Of a stretch of 47,152 nucleotides of DNA, positions 37,777 to 46,751 are shown piece by piece (within the stretch, counting starts at the first letter, position 1; the number at the start of each line of letters is the position of its first letter). The translations under genes and the position numbers were made by a program. The stretch lies in the NCBI GenBank assembly GCA_013377005.1, contig JACABE010000009.1, forward strand, positions 1-47,152, given 5' to 3'. The notes under the pieces were generated by a model that was not told where the DNA came from, did no database searches, and saw nothing but the letters and a program-made list of their open reading frames with translations. Source of the DNA: Bacteroidota bacterium (lineage in GTDB: Bacteria > Bacteroidota > Bacteroidia > Bacteroidales > JACABE01).

Positions 37777-39015
37777 ATGAAAATGTTAATAGTGGAAAAT
37801 ATTAAAATCTCCCTTGAATCTATCAAAAGTCATTTAACAAGAACAATTCTTACTGTACTTATTATAGCATTTGGAATTATGGCATTGGTAGGCATTTTAA
37901 CAGCTATTGATTCACTTAAATCAAGTATCACTAAAAGTTTTTCGCAAATGGGAGCTAATACTTTCACTATTCGTAATCGTTCCATGCAATTTCAAATGGG
38001 AGATGGCAGAAGAATGAAACGTTATAAAGAAATTACTTTTGATGAAGCACAACGCTTTAAAGATAGCTATAAATTTCCGGCTTTTTCTTCTGTATCCACT
38101 TTCGCAACCCATACTGCAACTGTAAAGTTTTCCAGCGAAAAAACCAATCCTAATATTGGTGTTATTGGAGCTGATGAAAGTTATTTGATAACTTCCGGAA
38201 ATGAAATTGGAAAAGGAAGAAATTTTACTCCATCCGAATCTAATTATGGTTCAAGCGTTGCCATTATTGGCGATGAATTGTCGAAATCTATTTTTAAAAA
38301 GGGAGAAAACCCTATTAACCAGATTATTTCTATTGGTCCTGGCAAATATATGGTCATAGGTGTTTTAAAATCAAAGGGAAGTAGTATGGGATTTAGCGGT
38401 GACAAAAACTGTATTTTACCAATTAATAATGTTCGTCAATATTTCCCGCAACCTAATATGTCTTTTAGCATTAGTATTTTGGTTAAAGACCCTGAAAAAA
38501 TGGATGCAGCAATTGATGAAGCTACTGGACTCTTTAGGATTATTCGTGACGTTAATATTGGAGATGAAAATAATTTTGATGCTTCTAAAAGTGATAATAT
38601 GGCACAGTCATTTATAGAAAATATGAAATATGTTACAATGGCTGCTTCTATCATTGGAATAATCACACTGTTGGGTGCTGCCATTGGATTAATGAATATT
38701 ATGTTAGTTTCAGTGAGTGAGCGAACACGCGAAATCGGTATTAGAAAATCAATGGGTGCTACAAAGAGTTTGATTAAGAATCAGTTTATAGTTGAAGCTG
38801 TGGTAATAGGACAAATAGGCGGTTTGCTGGGTGTAATATTGGGTATTTTAGTCGGAAATGCTGTATCTTTTGCTATTGGAAGTAGCTTTATTATTCCATG
38901 GCTTTGGATAATCGGTGGTATTATTTTATGTTTTTTTGTTGGATTAGTTTCAGGAATTTACCCTGCAATAAAAGCTGCTAACCTTGATCCCATCGAATCA
39001 CTTAGATATGAATAA
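37777..39015 (+). CDS. MacB/FtsX-type ABC transporter permease
   Basis: A 412-residue membrane protein with type VII ABC architecture: one N-terminal transmembrane helix (about 20-42), a periplasmic MacB_PCD domain of about 220 residues, and three C-terminal helices (about 285-400). The typical coupling segment [22 protein letters not shown] lies between the first two of these, and the C terminus is [19 protein letters not shown]. Such proteins couple ATP hydrolysis to mechanical work in export or lipoprotein handling. No ATPase gene is adjacent, so its partner is encoded elsewhere. Confidence 0.93.
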   Translation: MKMLIVENIKISLESIKSHLTRTILTVLIIAFGIMALVGILTAIDSLKSSITKSFSQMGANTFTIRNRSMQFQMGDGRRMKRYKEITFDEAQRFKDSYKFPAFSSVSTFATHTATVKFSSEKTNPNIGVIGADESYLITSGNEIGKGRNFTPSESNYGSSVAIIGDELSKSIFKKGENPINQIISIGPGKYMVIGVLKSKGSSMGFSGDKNCILPINNVRQYFPQPNMSFSISILVKDPEKMDAAIDEATGLFRIIRDVNIGDENNFDASKSDNMAQSFIENMKYVTMAASIIGIITLLGAAIGLMNIMLVSVSERTREIGIRKSMGATKSLIKNQFIVEAVVIGQIGGLLGVILGILVGNAVSFAIGSSFIIPWLWIIGGIILCFFVGLVSGIYPAIKAANLDPIESLRYE

Positions 39016-39067
39016 AAGTTTTTTTAATAATTTTAGAAACAAAAACCACGCATAACAAAAAAAGTAT

Positions 39068-39075
39068 TATCTTTG
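39068..39075 (+). promoter_or_regulatory. -7 promoter element of tRNA-Leu
   Basis: TATCTTTG, followed by C, matches TAnnTTTG and ends 12 bases before the tRNA start. Confidence 0.5.
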
Positions 39076-39086
39076 CACTCCAATTT

Positions 39087-39168
39087 GCGGATGTGGCGTA
39101 ATTGGTAGCCGCGCCAGACTTAGGATCTGGTGTCTTGCGACGTGGGGGTTCGAGTCCCTTCATCCGCA
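39087..39168 (+). tRNA. tRNA-Leu (anticodon TAG)
   Basis: An 82-base tRNA with the long variable arm of tRNA-Leu (TGTCTTGCGACG). Acceptor arms GCGGATG and CATCCGC pair with discriminator A. The anticodon stem CCAGA/TCTGG closes the loop CTTAGGA, giving anticodon TAG. The T arm is GGGGGTTCGAGTCCCTT. The 3' CCA is not encoded. Confidence 0.97.
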
Positions 39169-39172
39169 CACT

Positions 39173-39196
39173 AAGCCCGAGAAATCGGGCTTTTTT
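39173..39196 (+). terminator. Terminator of tRNA-Leu
   Basis: Stem AAGCCCGA/TCGGGCTT with loop GAAA, followed by a T tract, four bases after the tRNA. Confidence 0.9.
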
Positions 39197-39231
39197 ATTT
39201 TCAGAACTTTGTTATTACAGTTTCCCTTGAT

Positions 39232-39885
39232 TTATTGGTTAAAAACAAATTGCAATATATTTGCACCCATACGTAAAGCTTTTGTACGGATTGCTTCTGA
39301 ATCTTTATGCACATCCTGATCTTCCCATCCATCGCCTAAATCGCATTCGTAGCTGTAGAAACAAACCAATCTTCCATTATAAAACAAACCAAATCCTTGA
39401 GGTCGTTTGCCATCATGCTCATGAATTTTGGGTAAGCCATTGGGATAATCAAATTTCTGATGAAAGATAGGATGACTAAAAGGTAATTCTACAAAATCTA
39501 ATTCAGGAAATACTTTCTTCATTTGCGGTCTGATGAACTTGTCTAAACCATAATTATCATCAATATGCAAAAATCCACCGCCTTTTAAATAATTTCTTAA
39601 ATTATCAACATCTCTATCGGAGAAAACAACATTTCCATGCCCGGTCATGTGAACAAAAGGATAATTAAAAAGCTCAGCACTTCCAACATCTACTGTTGCA
39701 TATTCTGGGTTAATATTGGTACCAATGTTTTGATTGGCAAACTGAATAAGGTTAGTAAGTGAAGTAGGATTGGCATACCAATCGCCTCCTCCATTATATT
39801 TAAGCAAAGCAATCTGATAGGTTGGTGGTGTAAAAGAGCTGAATGCTCCTATTAGTATCAAATATAAAAAAAATCTTTTTATCAT
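39232..39885 (-). CDS. DUF4159 domain protein, exported
   Basis: A 217-residue protein with a signal peptide (1 to about 18) and a single DUF4159 domain. Recognisable segments are LLKYNGGGDWYANPTSL, FVHMTGHGNVVFS, LKGGGFLHIDDNYGLDKF and DLGDGWEDQDVHKD. The domain resembles a glutamine-amidotransferase fold, but its activity is not known. The start overlaps the rsmE stop by four bases (ATGA), so it is probably translationally coupled to rsmE. Confidence 0.9.
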   Translation of the reverse strand: MIKRFFLYLILIGAFSSFTPPTYQIALLKYNGGGDWYANPTSLTNLIQFANQNIGTNINPEYATVDVGSAELFNYPFVHMTGHGNVVFSDRDVDNLRNYLKGGGFLHIDDNYGLDKFIRPQMKKVFPELDFVELPFSHPIFHQKFDYPNGLPKIHEHDGKRPQGFGLFYNGRLVCFYSYECDLGDGWEDQDVHKDSEAIRTKALRMGANILQFVFNQ

Positions 39886-40586
39886 AATTCATTCAATAAA
39901 TTAATGGTGTGGCAGGCAACAATTCCTGCGGTTTCGGTGCGTAAACGCGAATTGCCCAAACTTACAGGCAAGTAGTTGTTTTCAATAGCTTTTTTTATTT
40001 CAGCAATACTAAAGTCACCTTCAGGACCTATTAATATCAGTGCATTTTCACCTTTTTTATAAGCAGATTGTAATGTTATTTTTTCATCATCTTCACAATG
40101 GGCAATATATTTTTTGCAGTCAAAACTTAAGTTGAGAAATTGATTAAACTTAATGGCTTCGTTTAAAATAGGATGATAGGCCTTTAAAGATTGCTTAATG
40201 GCAGAAGTAATTATTTTTTGCAAACGCTCAGGTTTAATAATGTTGCGTTCAGAATGTTCGCTGAAAACGGGAGTGATTTCGTCGATGCCAATCTCAGTAG
40301 CTTTTTCTAAGAACCATTCAAAACGGTCGATATTTTTAGTAGGAGCAATGGCAATGTGCAAATAAAAATTCTTTTTGCCGAAATCAGGAATTGTTTCAAT
40401 AATTTCCGCAATACACTCCTTTGGATCAGCACTCAACAATTGAGCTTTGTATAAATTTCCCTTGCCATCGGTCAGATGAATTTGACTGCCTTCTTTCAAT
40501 CGCAATACTCTTACACAATGGGTGGATTCTTCTTTATCAAGTTTATAAGTATCAGAATTAATGTCTGGTGTATAGAATAATTGCAT
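39882..40586 (-). CDS. rsmE: 16S rRNA (uracil-1498-N3)-methyltransferase
   Basis: A 234-residue SPOUT enzyme with an N-terminal PUA-like domain (HCVRVLRLKEGSQIHLTDGKG) and a C-terminal SAM-binding trefoil knot (ALILIGPEGDFSIAEI, LGNSRLRTETAGIVA). It methylates N3 of U1498 in 16S rRNA. Length is typical. It lies 55 bases downstream of the large NRPS gene on the same strand. A -7 box candidate (CAAATCTA at 40591-40598) is too close to the ATG to be trusted, so transcription from the NRPS side is possible. Confidence 0.95.
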   Translation of the reverse strand: MQLFYTPDINSDTYKLDKEESTHCVRVLRLKEGSQIHLTDGKGNLYKAQLLSADPKECIAEIIETIPDFGKKNFYLHIAIAPTKNIDRFEWFLEKATEIGIDEITPVFSEHSERNIIKPERLQKIITSAIKQSLKAYHPILNEAIKFNQFLNLSFDCKKYIAHCEDDEKITLQSAYKKGENALILIGPEGDFSIAEIKKAIENNYLPVSLGNSRLRTETAGIVACHTINLLNEL

Positions 40587-40641
40587 ACTACAAATCTACA
40601 CAAAGTTTTTAAAATAATGGTGATATTGATGAAATTTTTAT

Positions 40642-43600
40642 TTAAACAGGATTGGCAGGTGCGCCCATAAATGTAGTATTGGCTGTAAGTGTTTCTCCCT
40701 TCATTAAAACAGAAAGGTTATCAAGCTTAGATCCATCTTCCATTTTAGAATCATACAATACCACTGACATCCCTCCTACGCTGCATTCATTTCCTATATC
40801 AACAAACGACATTTTCATCACCCTGTCTTCAAACAAATGTGTTTGTATGGTGCAGTTATCGTTCAATGCTGAATAGTCACCTATTTTTACAAGGTCAAAC
40901 TCGGTAATCTGTGTAGTATAAATACAACATCTTTTGCCAATTTTACTTCCCAACAACCAAAGTGGAAATTTAATAAAAGGTGTGCCTGTAAGGACATTCA
41001 TAAAGAAAAGGACACCAAAATTTTCATACAAGCCTGTTACAAGTTCACTTCTCCATACGAAACCACTCCATAGTGGTTTATTTGTAGGCCGGTAACGACC
41101 GATTACAATCCATTTAAATAATGCAAGGATAATAAATCCAACAATACTTGCTCCGATATATAGGAGTGGGAATATAAACATCAATGCTAAAAGGTCAAAA
41201 TCAACTTGTAAATAACTTGTAATATTTGTAATCATAGATGCCATTACTATAAATAGAGTTGCAGGAAGAGTTACCCTGAAAAACTCTATAAAATACCTTA
41301 AGGCGAAAAGTGTTCTGCTTGGCTTATACGTTCGCGAAATTGAAAAATCCTGATTAATATCACGTCTGGGTAAGAATACAGCCGGTGAACCAAACCATGA
41401 AGTTCCGTCTACTGCCGGAAGGTCTTCAGTTTTCATATTTGAAAGTACCCCAACCAATACATCATTGCCCAACACTGTCCCCGGACTGATTACAGCACTA
41501 TTTCCAACAAATGTTCTGTTCCCGATATATGTTTTTGCTATTGTAATATAACCGTTTCTTACATGCGAAGCTCCAACAGAAACCGAATCGGCCAGAAAAC
41601 ATTCATCGCCTGCAACCAGTAAATCAGGTGATATAAATTCTACCGTTGATATTTCGGATCGCTTGCCGATTTTTACCCCTAATAGTTTAAACCAGAATTG
41701 AAGATAAAGAGTTGTGTAAAGTGTTCCAATTACTTGTAAACTCAACTTCATAAGTTGGTCAAAAAACCATTTTCTGTAATAAAATAGACTGCTTATCGGA
41801 TACTTTCCTTCCTTTATATTACCCAACATTAACCATTTTAACAATGCAATAATCAATGATAGCATCAGCACAAAAGAAACAGCAACTACTATTGTTAAAG
41901 CCAGAAACTGATAGTCATCGCGTGAATAATCAACATGTGTAATAAGCATCATCCCAGGGAAATAGGCAAGCATTGTAATCAAAGGAAAAACAAAAACACC
42001 TAACAGATAAAGTGTAAAGTGAGATTCTCTCCACAGTTTTATTGTATCAAGTTTAGGATTAATGCCGATTTTTTCTGCTGGTGAACCTTGCCAGTTTTCA
42101 TTTGCAGGAATAGATTTTCCGGAAACCAATAAGGAGAGATCCTCAAGTGAAGAATTTTTCTCCATCTTTGTATTTTCTGAAATACAACAACGCGTTCCCA
42201 CAAAACATTCATCTTCAATTTCAATAGAGCCTATATGTAAGTAACCATCTTTGATAACATATCCTTTAATGTGGGTATCTGTACAAATGCTCACATTACT
42301 TCCGATAGTAAGTAAATCAAACGCAGATGCAGTATGCGTATTGATATAGGTGTTTTTCCCGATCTTTGCACCAAGCAACCTATAAAAGTTTGTAATAATA
42401 GGTGTTCCTGTAAAATAACTTGCGGGAGTGATTCCAATAACTTTATCTACAATCCAAAACCTAAAATAATAAAGACTCCATAGTTTATATTTGCCTGCTT
42501 TTATTTTACCAATTACCAACCATTTAAAAATAATCCCAAACAATGTAAGTGCTGGTAATAGTAAGAAATAAGTTAATAACATTATTAATAACGAATCTAC
42601 TACACCATAATCAGCATGATAATAATATGAATAAACAAAAAATGGCCCTAACCATTCTATACCAAATAAGAATGACAGAAATATCATTGACACTCCCTGA
42701 CTAAACCAACAACTGTAATAGCTTAAACTGGAAGGTTTGTAAAAGTCATGAGGTTCCTCTTCTTTTTTGCTTTGAAGTTTCAATTTAGCTTCTAAATCAT
42801 CAGTGAGGTCTTGTAAGATAGGATGTTTGTAAATATCAATAACAGACATACTCTCAAACAATTTATTTTTTCGTAAATCAGATACGACAGTTGCCGCCAA
42901 CAATGAATGCCCACCAAGATCATTAAAAAAGTTATCATTCATCGAAATATCATCCCGCTTGAAATACTTTTTAAGTACTTCAAAGAATTCTTTTTCAAGA
43001 GCTGTGACAGGTAAAACACATTCTTTTTCAATGTCAGATAGCATTGGTGTTATAGGTTGAGGAAGCTTACTTCTGTCAATTTTTGAACTCGATGTCATAG
43101 GAAGAGCGTCCAGTTCATCCAATGTTGAAGGCAACATATAATAAGGAAGTTTTGATCTTAACAAAGCTGAAATTTCTTCGCGATTCAATGTTTCACCTTC
43201 TTTGACAACCACATAAGAAGCCAATTGCTGAGTTGTTTTATCAAGATTTACAGCCGTTGCTTTTACTCCTTTGCACTGCAAAATCAATCCTTCAATTTCT
43301 GAAAGTTCAACTCTGAAACCTCTTACTTTCACTTGAGCATCTGATCTGCCAAGATATATAATTTCACCGGTATTATTATATTTGGCAACATCTCCGGTTT
43401 TATAAAATCGCAAAGGGTAATCAGTAAACTTGTCTGTTTCAATAAACTTTTCTGCTGTCAAATCGGGTCTGTTAAGATATCCTCGTGCAACACATTCTCC
43501 CCCGATGTAGATTTCACCTTCTTCCCCGACTTCAACGGCATCTAATTGCTCATTCAGTAGCATTACCAGATACTGTGGCATCGGATGTCCTATTGTAACA

Positions 43601-44598
43601 ATCTGCCCAGATTCCAGTACTTTATAAGTAGCAATAACAGCTGCCTCAGTAGGACCATAAGTATTATAAACTTTCCTTCCTTCACAGCACCATCGATGAG
43701 CTAAATCTGAAGGACAGACTTCTCCTCCGAAAATAAGGATTTTAAGACTTGGAATATCATCCTCTACCATTGACAGCAATGTAGGTGCACATGAAAGAAA
43801 ACTAATATTCAAATCATTTAAAATACTCGAAAATTGACTGCCCGAACGCATAATATCGAATGTTCCCACAACTATAGTTGCTCCTACAGAAAATGGCACC
43901 CAAATTTCTTCTACTGATGCATCAAATGAAACAGAAAATCCCTGAAGAGCTCTGTCAGTCGATTTTATTGGATAAATTTCAAGTGCAGAATGAATATAAG
44001 TAATTACATTGCGATGTTCAAGCAATACACCCTTCGGTTTGCCGGATGTGCCGGAAGTATAAATGATATAACAAAGATTTTCAGACTTTAATTGCGTTAT
44101 CTCAACACGTGTTTTGGGCAAATTTCCGAGAATTGATTCTCTTTTATCAATATTAAAAATCTTTTTGTCGATAAGTTCATCTGCAATTCTATTCAGTATT
44201 TCATCAGAAGAAATCAGTAACAATGCCTCTGAATCTTCCAACACAAAATTAACCCTGTCTCCCGGTATCTCAGGATCAAGGGGAATATAGGCACCTCCTG
44301 CTTTTAAAACACCCAGCATTGCAATATAAACATAAGCTGTCCGAGGTAACATAATGGCAACTTTCTGCTCAGGCCCTACTCCCATTTTTATAAGATAATG
44401 AGCCAACTGATTCGCTTCTTGTTCTATTTCGCGATAAGTGTATTTTTTCTTATTATCTTCAATGGCAAGATTTTCAGGAAAGGAATCTGCTGATTGTTCA
44501 AAAAGCTCATGAAGCAGTTTTGATGTTTTAATGTTACTATAGGTACTTAAGCCTGTCCACTTATTAAAATTCGATTGAATATCTGATTTTTGCAGCAT
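40642..44598 (-). CDS. Pls/PosA-family membrane non-ribosomal peptide synthetase
   Basis: A 1318-residue protein with the layout of epsilon-poly-lysine synthetase (Pls) and relatives. The adenylation domain (about 25-515) has TSGTSGKPKG (181-190), FDAS with Asp226 (225-228), YGPTE (314-318), TGD (401-403) and catalytic Lys506. The carrier domain has phosphopantetheine Ser565 in LGGHSL. Six transmembrane segments follow in three pairs (about 635-698, 862-925, 1108-1172). Each pair is followed by a tandem C-terminal module with hexapeptide-like beta-helix repeats (about 708-836, 937-1075, 1178-1316). There is no thioesterase or standard condensation domain. Family members make homopolymers or single-amino-acid peptides at the membrane. 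The amino acid cannot be read reliably here. A radical SAM gene diverges upstream. Confidence 0.9.
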   Translation of the reverse strand: MLQKSDIQSNFNKWTGLSTYSNIKTSKLLHELFEQSADSFPENLAIEDNKKKYTYREIEQEANQLAHYLIKMGVGPEQKVAIMLPRTAYVYIAMLGVLKAGGAYIPLDPEIPGDRVNFVLEDSEALLLISSDEILNRIADELIDKKIFNIDKRESILGNLPKTRVEITQLKSENLCYIIYTSGTSGKPKGVLLEHRNVITYIHSALEIYPIKSTDRALQGFSVSFDASVEEIWVPFSVGATIVVGTFDIMRSGSQFSSILNDLNISFLSCAPTLLSMVEDDIPSLKILIFGGEVCPSDLAHRWCCEGRKVYNTYGPTEAAVIATYKVLESGQIVTIGHPMPQYLVMLLNEQLDAVEVGEEGEIYIGGECVARGYLNRPDLTAEKFIETDKFTDYPLRFYKTGDVAKYNNTGEIIYLGRSDAQVKVRGFRVELSEIEGLILQCKGVKATAVNLDKTTQQLASYVVVKEGETLNREEISALLRSKLPYYMLPSTLDELDALPMTSSSKIDRSKLPQPITPMLSDIEKECVLPVTALEKEFFEVLKKYFKRDDISMNDNFFNDLGGHSLLAATVVSDLRKNKLFESMSVIDIYKHPILQDLTDDLEAKLKLQSKKEEEPHDFYKPSSLSYYSCWFSQGVSMIFLSFLFGIEWLGPFFVYSYYYHADYGVVDSLLIMLLTYFLLLPALTLFGIIFKWLVIGKIKAGKYKLWSLYYFRFWIVDKVIGITPASYFTGTPIITNFYRLLGAKIGKNTYINTHTASAFDLLTIGSNVSICTDTHIKGYVIKDGYLHIGSIEIEDECFVGTRCCISENTKMEKNSSLEDLSLLVSGKSIPANENWQGSPAEKIGINPKLDTIKLWRESHFTLYLLGVFVFPLITMLAYFPGMMLITHVDYSRDDYQFLALTIVVAVSFVLMLSLIIALLKWLMLGNIKEGKYPISSLFYYRKWFFDQLMKLSLQVIGTLYTTLYLQFWFKLLGVKIGKRSEISTVEFISPDLLVAGDECFLADSVSVGASHVRNGYITIAKTYIGNRTFVGNSAVISPGTVLGNDVLVGVLSNMKTEDLPAVDGTSWFGSPAVFLPRRDINQDFSISRTYKPSRTLFALRYFIEFFRVTLPATLFIVMASMITNITSYLQVDFDLLALMFIFPLLYIGASIVGFIILALFKWIVIGRYRPTNKPLWSGFVWRSELVTGLYENFGVLFFMNVLTGTPFIKFPLWLLGSKIGKRCCIYTTQITEFDLVKIGDYSALNDNCTIQTHLFEDRVMKMSFVDIGNECSVGGMSVVLYDSKMEDGSKLDNLSVLMKGETLTANTTFMGAPANPV

Positions 44599-44655
44599 CT
44601 TTAGTTTACTAAATTAAGATTATGTGTTTTTTGAAAAGTAATTGATATTACTTTA

Positions 44656-44678
44656 CAATATTAAATTATGTAATATTG
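44656..44678. promoter_or_regulatory. Inverted repeat, possible operator
   Basis: CAATATTA and TAATATTG are exact reverse complements separated by 7 bases (15-base centre spacing). The site lies 58 bases upstream of the NRPS start. It could bind a regulator, but it is made of A/T almost throughout. Confidence 0.3.
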
Positions 44679-44859
44679 AATATGGAGATTTCTATATGAT
44701 AAAAAGTTTTAATTCATTTAAAACAAAGGTAATAAAAACTATAATAAAAGTTGAATCTATTATCCATTTTTAATATTTTTTATGTAATTAAAATTTACTT
44801 ATTTGAAATATTTATCGCTTATAAATAACAAAGTTTATACCATTTAATAAATTTTATCC

Positions 44860-44867
44860 TACTTTTG
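44860..44867 (+). promoter_or_regulatory. -7 promoter element of the radical SAM gene
   Basis: TACTTTTG matches TAnnTTTG and ends 23 bases before the GTG start at 44891, which supports that start and a leader of about 15 bases. Confidence 0.45.
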
Positions 44868-44890
44868 TCAAAAACAATTATTCAAAAACT

Positions 44891-46747
44891 GTGCTGCAAG
44901 CTGATTTATTACTTATTACTCCTCCTTTTATTCAGTTAAATACCCCTTATCCTGCTACTGCATGTCTCAAAGGCTTTTTGCAAGAAAAAGGATTTAAAGT
45001 AGCTCAACTCGATTTGAGTTTAGCCTGCATATTGGAAATGCTTTCTGCTGATGGATTACGAAAACTGTTTGATTTTGCAAAGAATATAAACTGTTCTGCC
45101 AATGCAAAAAAAATAATACAGTTTAAAGATGAATACATTCGGCATATTGATGCAGTGATTACTTTTTTGCAAAGCAAAGACACTACTTATGCTTATGCTA
45201 TCAACAATGGAGCTTTGCCCGAAGCTAAAAGGTTCAACATCCAGCAGGATTTAGAATGGCATTTTGGTGCTGATGGCATTCAGGATAAAGCCAGATTCTT
45301 AGCCACCTTGTTTATTGAAGATATCGGCGATTTTATTACAGAATGTGTTGACAATCGCTTTGGATTTAGTCGCTATGCGGAACAAATCGGTTTAAATGCC
45401 ATCAGTTATCAAACTATATTAGATGAACTTAAAGCGGATACGCCTATTACAAAAATTATGTGCGATTTGTTGGATAATTCTATCAAACAACATCAACCGA
45501 AAGTAATTGGTTTTACAATTCCATTTCCGGGGAATCTTTTAATGGCATTGAAATCAGCTGAATTTATCAAGAAAAATTATCCGCACATTCCAATTGTTAT
45601 GGGGGGTGGTTTTGTTAATACAGAATTGCGTCAGCTCAACGAGCCAAAATTGTTTGAATTGATCGATTACGTTTGTTTGGACGACGGAGAACTTCCTTTA
45701 TTAAAACTATTAAATCATTTAATTAAAGGAGAAGAAGTGTTAGCAAGAACTTTTAAATTGGAACAAGACAGCGTGGTTTATAACAACAATGCTGAAGAAA
45801 ATGATTTTGCGCATAAAGATTGCGGAACGCCCGATTATGATGGCTTGCCTTTGGCAGATTATATTTCGGTAAACGAAACCACCAATCCCATGCATAATTT
45901 ATGGAGCAATGGACGTTGGAACAAAATGGCATTGGCACATGGTTGTTACTGGCATCGTTGTTCGTTTTGCGATGTTTCTTTAGATTATATAAAACGTTAC
46001 AGCAGTTCATCTGCTACAGTTTTATGCGATAGGATAGAGGCCATTATCAAACAAACCGGACAGCGTGGTTTTCACTTTGTGGACGAAGCCGCATCGCCGG
46101 CATTGCTAAGGAAATTAGCAGAAGAAATTATTCATCGCAAACTTAGCTTAACATGGTGGACCAATATTCGTTTTGAATCTGCATTTACAACTGAGCTATG
46201 CGAATTGTTAGCAGCATCGGGTTGTGTGGCAGTTTCGGGTGGCTTGGAAGTTGCCTCTGATCGCTTATTGCAGAAAATGGAGAAAGGTGTAAGTATAGAA
46301 CAGGTAACAATGGTTACATCTGCTTTTCAACAATCAGGTATTATGATTCATGCTTATCTGATGTATGGTTTTCCTACACAAACAGCTCAGGAAACCATAG
46401 ATTCATTGGAAATTGTGCGTCAGTTGTTCGAACACAAATTAATACAAAGTGCTTTTTGGCATCGCTTTGCCATGACGGTTCACAGTCCTGTTGGTATCAA
46501 TCCCGAAAAATATGGTGTAGAACGCATACCTCATCCCGAAAATGCTTTTGCAGAAAACGGATGCCAACATATTGATAAAACAGGCTGCAATCATGAGAAA
46601 TATGGTTTGGGCTTAACCAAGGCTTTGTATAATTTTATGCATGATAATGGATTTGATTATCATTTGCAAGATTGGTTCGATTTCAAAATTCCGCCAACTA
46701 CAATGGCACCCAATTATATTAAAAGATTTTTAAAGAAAAAGAAATAA
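44891..46747 (+). CDS. B12-binding-domain radical SAM protein
   Basis: A 618-residue protein starting at GTG, chosen because a -7 box lies just upstream. The N-terminal segment LLLITPPFIQLNTPYPATACLKGFLQ is typical of B12-binding radical SAM enzymes. A Rossmann-like region (about 195-290: PKVIGFTIPFP, PIVMGGGF, CLDDGELPL) follows. The Fe-S cluster motif is Cys352-x4-Cys357-x2-Cys360 (GCYWHRCSFC), one residue longer than the usual CX3CX2C. The TIM-barrel body contains GFHFVDEAAS and VSGGLEVASDRLLQKMEKG. The reaction is unknown. It is transcribed divergently from the Pls/PosA-type NRPS; a functional link is inference only. Confidence 0.9.
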   Translation: MLQADLLLITPPFIQLNTPYPATACLKGFLQEKGFKVAQLDLSLACILEMLSADGLRKLFDFAKNINCSANAKKIIQFKDEYIRHIDAVITFLQSKDTTYAYAINNGALPEAKRFNIQQDLEWHFGADGIQDKARFLATLFIEDIGDFITECVDNRFGFSRYAEQIGLNAISYQTILDELKADTPITKIMCDLLDNSIKQHQPKVIGFTIPFPGNLLMALKSAEFIKKNYPHIPIVMGGGFVNTELRQLNEPKLFELIDYVCLDDGELPLLKLLNHLIKGEEVLARTFKLEQDSVVYNNNAEENDFAHKDCGTPDYDGLPLADYISVNETTNPMHNLWSNGRWNKMALAHGCYWHRCSFCDVSLDYIKRYSSSSATVLCDRIEAIIKQTGQRGFHFVDEAASPALLRKLAEEIIHRKLSLTWWTNIRFESAFTTELCELLAASGCVAVSGGLEVASDRLLQKMEKGVSIEQVTMVTSAFQQSGIMIHAYLMYGFPTQTAQETIDSLEIVRQLFEHKLIQSAFWHRFAMTVHSPVGINPEKYGVERIPHPENAFAENGCQHIDKTGCNHEKYGLGLTKALYNFMHDNGFDYHLQDWFDFKIPPTTMAPNYIKRFLKKKK

Positions 46748-46751
46748 AGAA

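Larger units (their letters stand above)
44599..44890. other. Divergent intergenic region, NRPS / radical SAM
   Basis: This 292-base AT-rich region separates the two divergent genes. It holds an 8-base inverted repeat at 44656-44678 and a -7 box for the radical SAM gene. No TAnnTTTG box was found for the NRPS gene. Confidence 0.5.

Noticed and set aside
40591-40598. -7 box (TAGATTTG on the minus strand) for rsmE
   Set aside because: It would put the transcript start on or inside the rsmE start codon; likely a chance match in AT-rich DNA.
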